Part shown: one piece after another, positions 59,128-64,000 of the stretch
How positions within the stretch are numbered: the first letter of the stretch is position 1
Layout: each line of letters starts with the position of its first letter
DNA from: Calycina herbarum
Lineage: Eukaryota; Ascomycota; Leotiomycetes; Helotiales; Pezizellaceae
Reading direction: 5' to 3'
Length of the DNA: 64,000 nucleotides
Assembly (NCBI GenBank): GCA_001414485.1
Contig: LLEY01000080.1
Location: 186,001-250,000, forward strand
Notes under the pieces: generated by a model
What the model was told of the DNA's origin: nothing
What the model saw: only the letters and a program-made list of their open reading frames with translations
The model's database searches: none
Position numbers and translations under genes: made by a program

Positions 59128-59720
59128 TGGTTGAACTGATGGAACTCTCTGATGCTCTTTGACAACGAGTAATAGTATCTCTCCTCGCCACAAACTCCTC
59201 ACCACAAACCTGATCCACCTCCCTCCCATTTAGCTCAAATCAAATAAATTCTTTTTGGTGTTATTCGCTTCCATTTTTTGGCATAAGCTATCCGCAAAGG
59301 TGGTATCGTAATCTTTCTAAAAGAAGCTATCTTTAAAAACGTATTACTTCCAAATTACATTCTTTGGAATATATATAAGTACATACTTCCTCTTCCTACT
59401 TCCCAAACATATTTTCCAAACATATTCCCCAAACAATCCCACTCCGCAAACCATGCAACTGACCTAAAATTTATAAAACAACCTCTTGCAGCCCCAATAT
59501 AATGATTAGAATTGAATGGAAATAAATGTATCAAGTAAGCTCTTCCTATAAGTCTCTTTACTTTATTTTCTTATACTGAACTCTGAGAAGAATATGTTTT
59601 TCTTGTGTATACGAAGAACGATGACAGGCACTGTTACATATAAGAGTCCTTGAGTACACCCCATCCATCTCTCTATTGCCTCGTGATTTTCATAACAACT
59701 CAGAATATTGTGCCAAAACA

Positions 59721-59760
59721 TTTAGAAGAATAGAAAGTCGGAGTTTCTCATTCTTCTAAA
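59721..59760. repeat. hairpin repeat, copy D
   Basis: Perfect 11-bp arms TTTAGAAGAAT and ATTCTTCTAAA; inner AGAAA and TTTCT extend the stem. Followed by CCTTCTTAGATAATATAAG. Confidence 0.8.
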
Positions 59761-60290
59761 CCTTCTTAGATAATATAAGTAATTATCCTAGACTAGTACG
59801 TATACTCAAAGTAAAGGAGGTGTACTTGGAGCAAAGCCCATGTTTCTTACCTGAGCACAACAAAAACCCAAAAAAATAGCACAGCCAACCCAAACATGAA
59901 ACCCACATGTCAGCAACACAACTCACCAACCCAAGCACACATTCCTCAAAACAAGTTTCCCATGCGGCAAATTGTTTTAATTCAATTCAAAAGTTAGAAA
60001 GAAAGCAATTCATAAAGCCATGCAAAGCACAACACTAGTCTTCGTGAATCTCCCAGGTCCTTTTTTCCCATCCTTCGTCTTGTTACTGGATTGCGAAATA
60101 TTTTTTTGGAATACAGAGAAAGCCACCTTTCATTATTGCATTGAGCCCAAATTGGAATACCCCCAAGTCCCGATTTTCAATATCCGATATAACCTTTTAC
60201 ATCAATTCATAACCGATCCATGCTAAACAGGATATCACAAGAAAACCTGTAGATCTGCCATTTTGTGAGATGAGCGAACATAACACCCGT

Positions 60291-61782
60291 TCAATCATCA
60301 CCAGTAGGCTTATACATAATAGTAGTAACATACTGCACACCACAAATTAGCACAAACCCCCCTAACTATCAATACTGAGCACAAACCTTCCGCTTATACC
60401 TAGTAGTGGCACTAACAGCCAGCACATTATTCTTAATACTACTAGTCGCCAAATGATTAAGCACAGTATGATTCGGCATCGTCAACACACTATTATCATC
60501 CTTCATCGGCGTCGCAGCATTCAAAATCGGCTTCCCAAGGAAACCCGGCAAAGTAGGTGGCGTAGGTAACTTCTCAATAGCCGCCGCTGCATACTGATAC
60601 GCTTCAGATCCCTCTTCTTTATCGAGATCAAGAAGATATTGTGGGACTTGCGAGGAGTAACGGGCTGCGGGGAGAACTGGTTTTGTTTTTGGTGCTTTTG
60701 CGGCTTTTTGCTCGTCGCCTGAGGGGTTGATGCTATCGGGATTTTTGGAGGGGGGAACTTGGTCTTCTGGGTTGATTACTGGTTCTCCGGGGGCTGATTT
60801 TGTGGCGGGGATGTCTTTGGGTAGGTCGTCGGCGCTGACTTCGATGTAGTTTACGAGGTTGTTGCCGAAATCGACGGTGGTTGGGAGATTCTTGGAGCAT
60901 GTCATTACTCCATCGACGATGAATCTGACATGATGGGTTCCAGGTCGGACATGAATGAAAGAACGGAATACGCCAGGTTTTCCCTCGCTAAATATTTCAT
61001 GTTAGAAGTGTGTTCCGCTGGCAATTGAGAAGTCACGATGGTGGTACTTACACTGGGTGGAGCCGGTGCTTCTTATTCCATTGGAAAATTGTACCTGTCA
61101 CATAGACCTTCTCTCCTCCCTTTCCCTCCAACCACTCGAGTGTCGTTGGCACAGTCGCCTTCGTTTTATCAACACGTAGCTCCTCAGCATCTTCCTCATC
61201 AATTGTAGTATTGCTAAGTGCCGAAGAGCGCCTAGGCAGAACTTCGTCGAGTGGCTCTATATCCAATGTTGGAATATCAACATCGGCTGGCGCAATTATT
61301 GGCGAGCCTGGTGTATGAACCTCCTCCTCAATTGGAAGGGGTAGCCTAGGAGGTCGAGTAAGGTGGTACGACATATCTTGTGATGGCCCAGATGGCTCGA
61401 TCGACTGGGAGTAGGATCTCAAGGAGGAAGTATCGGGGTTCGCGGCTGGCACAGGCACATCAACGGGCTTGCTAGGTTGATCCGGGATGGCTTTGGGTGT
61501 CTCTCTCGGTTGCTGGGCAGGCTCGCTGGTATATTGGGGAGGAGTAGGGGCGCTTTGGGGAGGGTAACTTGAATGAGAGGTAGGAGTGGACTGTGAAGGA
61601 CGAGGGCGGTGGGTAGTGATGGTTGTGCCACGGGCTTGTGCCAGAGAGGGCTCAGGAGCAGCGGCAGATCGTTGAGGGTGGATTACTCTTCGAGAGGAGG
61701 CGGACGAGGAATCATGGCTGGGCGAGGGTGAAGCAGAATGCGACGGCGGCGACCGAACGTTGGAAGACGGATTATTGCCCAT
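60291..61782 (-). CDS. AMPK (SNF1) beta subunit, SIP2/GAL83 type, about 457 aa
   Basis: Minus-strand exons 61052-61782, 60387-60987 and 60291-60332; introns of 64 and 54 bp. The beta subunit scaffolds the SNF1 kinase and directs its location. MGNNPSSN at the N-terminus is a good N-myristoylation signal (Gly2, Ser6). A Pro/Ser-rich disordered region follows to about 210. The glycogen-binding CBM48 domain is at about 215-285 (TLEWLEGKGGEKVYVTGTIFQW, then RPGTHHVRFIVDG), and the C-terminal ASC domain carries SSQVPQYLLDLD, PPTLPGFLGKPILN, LPNHTVLNHL-like MPNHTVLNHLATSSIK and, in the 14-codon last exon, YVTTIMYKPTGDD. Filamentous fungi normally have a single beta subunit, and this form is complete. 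Confidence 0.95.
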
Positions 61783-62433
61783 TTTGGCTATCTTTCGCTA
61801 TCTAGTGCAGGCTATCTGAATATGGGTCTCTTTCTCTAGTCGGCCTTGCGTGTGTGACTTGTTTTACCTAGAGCTGGAGGAGCATGAGGAGTATCATGGG
61901 ACCTATGAGTTGGTTGCAGGGCAGTTGCGATGGTGTTGTGGAACGGGCAGCCGCGATAAGGAAGGCGACGAGCGTTGGACAGACGGAATCCACCTGGACG
62001 AGCGGCTCTCAGCCCAGATGTGAGATTGTCAGATGCTTGATGGTATGCAAAGAAATGAGGTCGAGGAAGATGGCAAAACACAGGCAAAGACTTGGGAAAC
62101 AGAAGGAGGGGAGGTGAGGCGCAAACGGAAAAGGGTACGAGCACCACGCCAACTTGCTCTCCGATCTTCTCAGCGGGGAGAAGTACAAGTACGAGTGATG
62201 GAGACGTGGGGTGAAGAGCAAGGATATGCTCCGACGATATACGCTAGTCCCAAACAGGCCTTGACAGGGGAGGTTAAAAGTCACTTCACTCAAAAGCTCC
62301 AATCACTTTCTCCAGGCACAGAACAGCTCGACCACCAAGGTTGTTTCATTGAGCGCAGTTGGGAGTGAGTGGACAATGCCTCCATCAAAGCATATTCACT
62401 CAATTCAGCTGGTATAAGCTCATTTTTCCAGCC
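61783..62433. promoter_or_regulatory. 650-bp divergent promoter region, AMPK beta / membrane protein
   Basis: Lies between two divergent start codons. No specific sites recognised and nothing coding that I can support. Confidence 0.4.
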
Positions 62434-62987
62434 ATGGGCTGGTTATCGGTTCTCGCAAGCATTGCCCACGGTCTCTCATATCTACTGCTTCCTCTCAAAT
62501 TTCTCTATCAAATCTTGGTGATAGTTCTTGCTCCAATCATCCACCTCGGAGACTATCTGTTAGATCTGTCCTTGTTCCCCTTGAGATTGTTGGCCAAGTT
62601 CGAGGTAAGCTCAATTGCCACAGTGCAGTATAAAGCTAATCCCAGCAAAAGACCGTCTACATATATCTCGGAATTGCAGCGCTTGTGGGCCTGGTCACGG
62701 GCTCCATTCTCCATCTATCATCAAGTGCTCTTGTGTCTATCCTCGATTTGACACCTGAAACCCAAGAAAAAGGCCGATCCGCAGCTTCGGTGCGTGCTGC
62801 AAGGGAAAAGAGAATGTTGGAGGATGCGTGGGAAACTTCCATTTTGAAGGAAACCGAGACGGGAGATAGCAGCTTTTCATCAAGGAAGCAAGCGGTATGG
62901 CTCGATAGAGGAAGACGTGGAGACAAGGAAGGTTTGCTAAGGCAAACGATTCTCGAGGAAGAGGATACCTCGGAGGACGGATTTTGA
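62434..62987 (+). CDS. small integral membrane protein, unknown function, about 170 aa
   Basis: Exons 62434-62604 and 62646-62987; a 41-bp intron, the shortest in the window. Start MGWLSVLASIAHGLSYLLL is in a CAGCCATGG context. Two hydrophobic stretches: residues about 5-50, a long one broken by a HLGD turn and probably a hairpin or re-entrant segment, and about 60-85 (VYIYLGIAALVGLVTGSIL). The C-terminal 80 residues are charged and soluble (RSAASVRAAREKRMLEDAWE, ending EEEDTSEDGF). I do not recognise the family; the architecture suggests an ER or other endomembrane protein. Divergent from AMPK beta and convergent with KAE1. Confidence 0.78.
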
Positions 62988-63169
62988 AGAAGATATCAAG
63001 CCGATGCATGATTCTTTTAACCAGGCAATACCCAGCTACTAAGTGGAAGATGGTCGATTGCGGTCTGACCCATTGTGTTGTAAAGAGCGGAGGCAATAAC
63101 CTACTAGGGCTGTCTATTGCTTGTATGTAGTCTTGAGAGCTGGAAGTAATCGAGTATTATTTGCTCAAA
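62988..63169. other. convergent 3' region, membrane protein / KAE1
   Basis: 182 bp between two facing stop codons; no element seen. Confidence 0.5.
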
Positions 63170-64000
63170 TCAATCTCGCCACTTGACGAAAACTTCATCA
63201 GTCCTAAATCTTTGCGTACAGGTACTGTCGTCAAGGGAAGTTCGAAACCCCGTCTCGTAAGCCAGTAAACCTGCGTGAGCAATCATGATCCCATTGTCGA
63301 TACAGAAGCGTTCGTCGGTAGCAAAAACACTTCCACCACGATCTTTGGCCATCAATCCCATCATGTCTTGGAGTCTTTCGTTGCAGCCTACACCACCAAC
63401 AATCAACACTTGGTGACTTCCAACATGAGCCATTGCTCTTTCCGTGATCTCGACTAGCATAGCATAGACGGTTTCTTGTAGACTGAAACATAAATCGGCG
63501 GTAGTGATAACTTCTCCAGTGATCGGGTCCTTCCATTCGGGATTGCTCTTGAGCTCAGCCGCAAGAATATCAATGCTAGAAAGTATCCCAGCAAATGAAC
63601 AATCCATGCCTTTAACAGCATACGGCAAATCCAACAAAACCTTTCCCTTCTTCGCCAATTGTTCGATATTATAGCCCGGCGCAGGGTCATTGCTGATCTC
63701 GAGGGTTCGCGCAAATCGATCAAGACAATTCCCAACCGCAATATCCAAAGCCTCCCCAAATATCCGATATCGTTGCTCCGCGTATGCGATAACCTGTGTA
63801 TTTCCCCCACTCACATACAACACCACCGGATTTTGCGCGCCTGTAATCTCCCGCCCCATCTCAATATGTCCAACACAGTGATTGACCCCCACCAGCTCCT
63901 TCTGCCACAGCAGAGAAAGCATCCTCGCAGCGACAGCGACACTTTGTAAGGGCGCACCCATTCCTGGTCCTTTGGTATAGCAAATGCAGTCCACACCCTT
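63170..64000 (-). CDS. KAE1: tRNA threonylcarbamoyladenosine synthase subunit KAE1 (OSGEP), 3' part
   Basis: The minus-strand frame is open from the window end (64000) to TGA at 63170, giving the C-terminal 276 residues; the N-terminal 60-80 residues lie outside. KAE1 is the catalytic subunit of the KEOPS complex, which places t6A at position 37 of ANN-decoding tRNAs. Seen: [15 protein letters not shown], the metal-binding [11 protein letters not shown] (two His), [13 protein letters not shown], the ASKHA-fold [45 protein letters not shown] and [16 protein letters not shown] with the third metal ligand region, ending DEVFVKWRD. No intron in the visible part. Confidence 0.95.
   Translation of the reverse strand, partial: KGVDCICYTKGPGMGAPLQSVAVAARMLSLLWQKELVGVNHCVGHIEMGREITGAQNPVVLYVSGGNTQVIAYAEQRYRIFGEALDIAVGNCLDRFARTLEISNDPAPGYNIEQLAKKGKVLLDLPYAVKGMDCSFAGILSSIDILAAELKSNPEWKDPITGEVITTADLCFSLQETVYAMLVEITERAMAHVGSHQVLIVGGVGCNERLQDMMGLMAKDRGGSVFATDERFCIDNGIMIAHAGLLAYETGFRTSLDDSTCTQRFRTDEVFVKWRD

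Larger units (their letters stand above)
57292..60290. other. 3 kb gene-poor island with dispersed repeats
   Basis: No gene that I can support. Holds at least three copies of a decayed repeat block (57580-57735, 58267-58325, 59069-59127), hairpins at 58658-58698 and 59721-59760, and AT-rich filler. The last few hundred bases are the 3' region of the AMPK beta gene. Confidence 0.6.

Noticed and set aside
1..64000. tRNA, rRNA, CRISPR and insertion sequences
   Set aside because: I looked for T-loop (GGTTCGA-type) signals, rRNA-like blocks and regularly spaced direct repeats and found none I could support; a tRNAscan run would settle the tRNA question.

Overview
The window looks like 64 kb of nuclear DNA from a filamentous ascomycete (Pezizomycotina; a leotiomycete is my guess, not shown by the sequence). 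Most genes carry short introns (about 41-65 bp, several longer) with GTRNGT donors, CTRAC-like branch points and YAG acceptors. The gene set is fungal, and AT-rich, repeat-filled islands separate compact runs of genes. All exon models below were built by hand from reading frame, splice sites and family motifs.

Layout. 0.4-1.9 kb: a divergent SRA-YDG domain protein. 2.5-15 kb: housekeeping block with tRNA pseudouridine synthase PUS7 (+), a 1.8 kb convergent intergenic region with a minisatellite, MCM7 (-) and, divergently, the peroxisomal AAA ATPase PEX1 (+). 15.6-16.5 kb: a small SnoaL-like protein. 17.6-23.3 kb: a very large, mostly disordered nuclear protein whose domain order resembles the meiotic axis proteins Red1/SYCP2. 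23.9-25.2 kb: a NEDD8-type C48 protease (DEN1) with micro-exons. 26.3-28.05 kb: an AAA ATPase relic with an in-frame stop, running into an AT-rich palindromic block (28.0-28.9 kb). 29-35.3 kb: an APH-like kinase, UTP12 and ARPC2. 36.5-40.5 kb: the splicing factor SF3B1/Hsh155. 40.5-46.6 kb: a gene-poor island with a clear PIF/Harbinger-type MITE and decayed repeats. 46.6-54.3 kb: myosin V, FAP7 and HAM1. 55-57.3 kb: a cytochrome P450. 57.3-60.3 kb: a second gene-poor island that shares a repeat family with the first. 60.3-64 kb: AMPK beta subunit, a small membrane protein and the C-terminal part of KAE1 (cut by the window end).

Functionally this is a core-gene neighbourhood and not a gene cluster: tRNA modification (PUS7, KAE1), ribosome assembly (UTP12, FAP7), replication (MCM7), splicing (SF3B1), actin and transport (ARPC2, myosin V), peroxisome import (PEX1), energy sensing (AMPK beta) and nucleotide-pool cleaning (HAM1). 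The least ordinary content is the Red1/SYCP2-like candidate, the free-standing SRA protein, the MITE, a family of 38-40 bp perfect-arm hairpins (two of them inside an SF3B1 intron) and coding relics with RIP-compatible stop codons. I saw no CRISPR, insertion sequence, rRNA or convincing tRNA gene.
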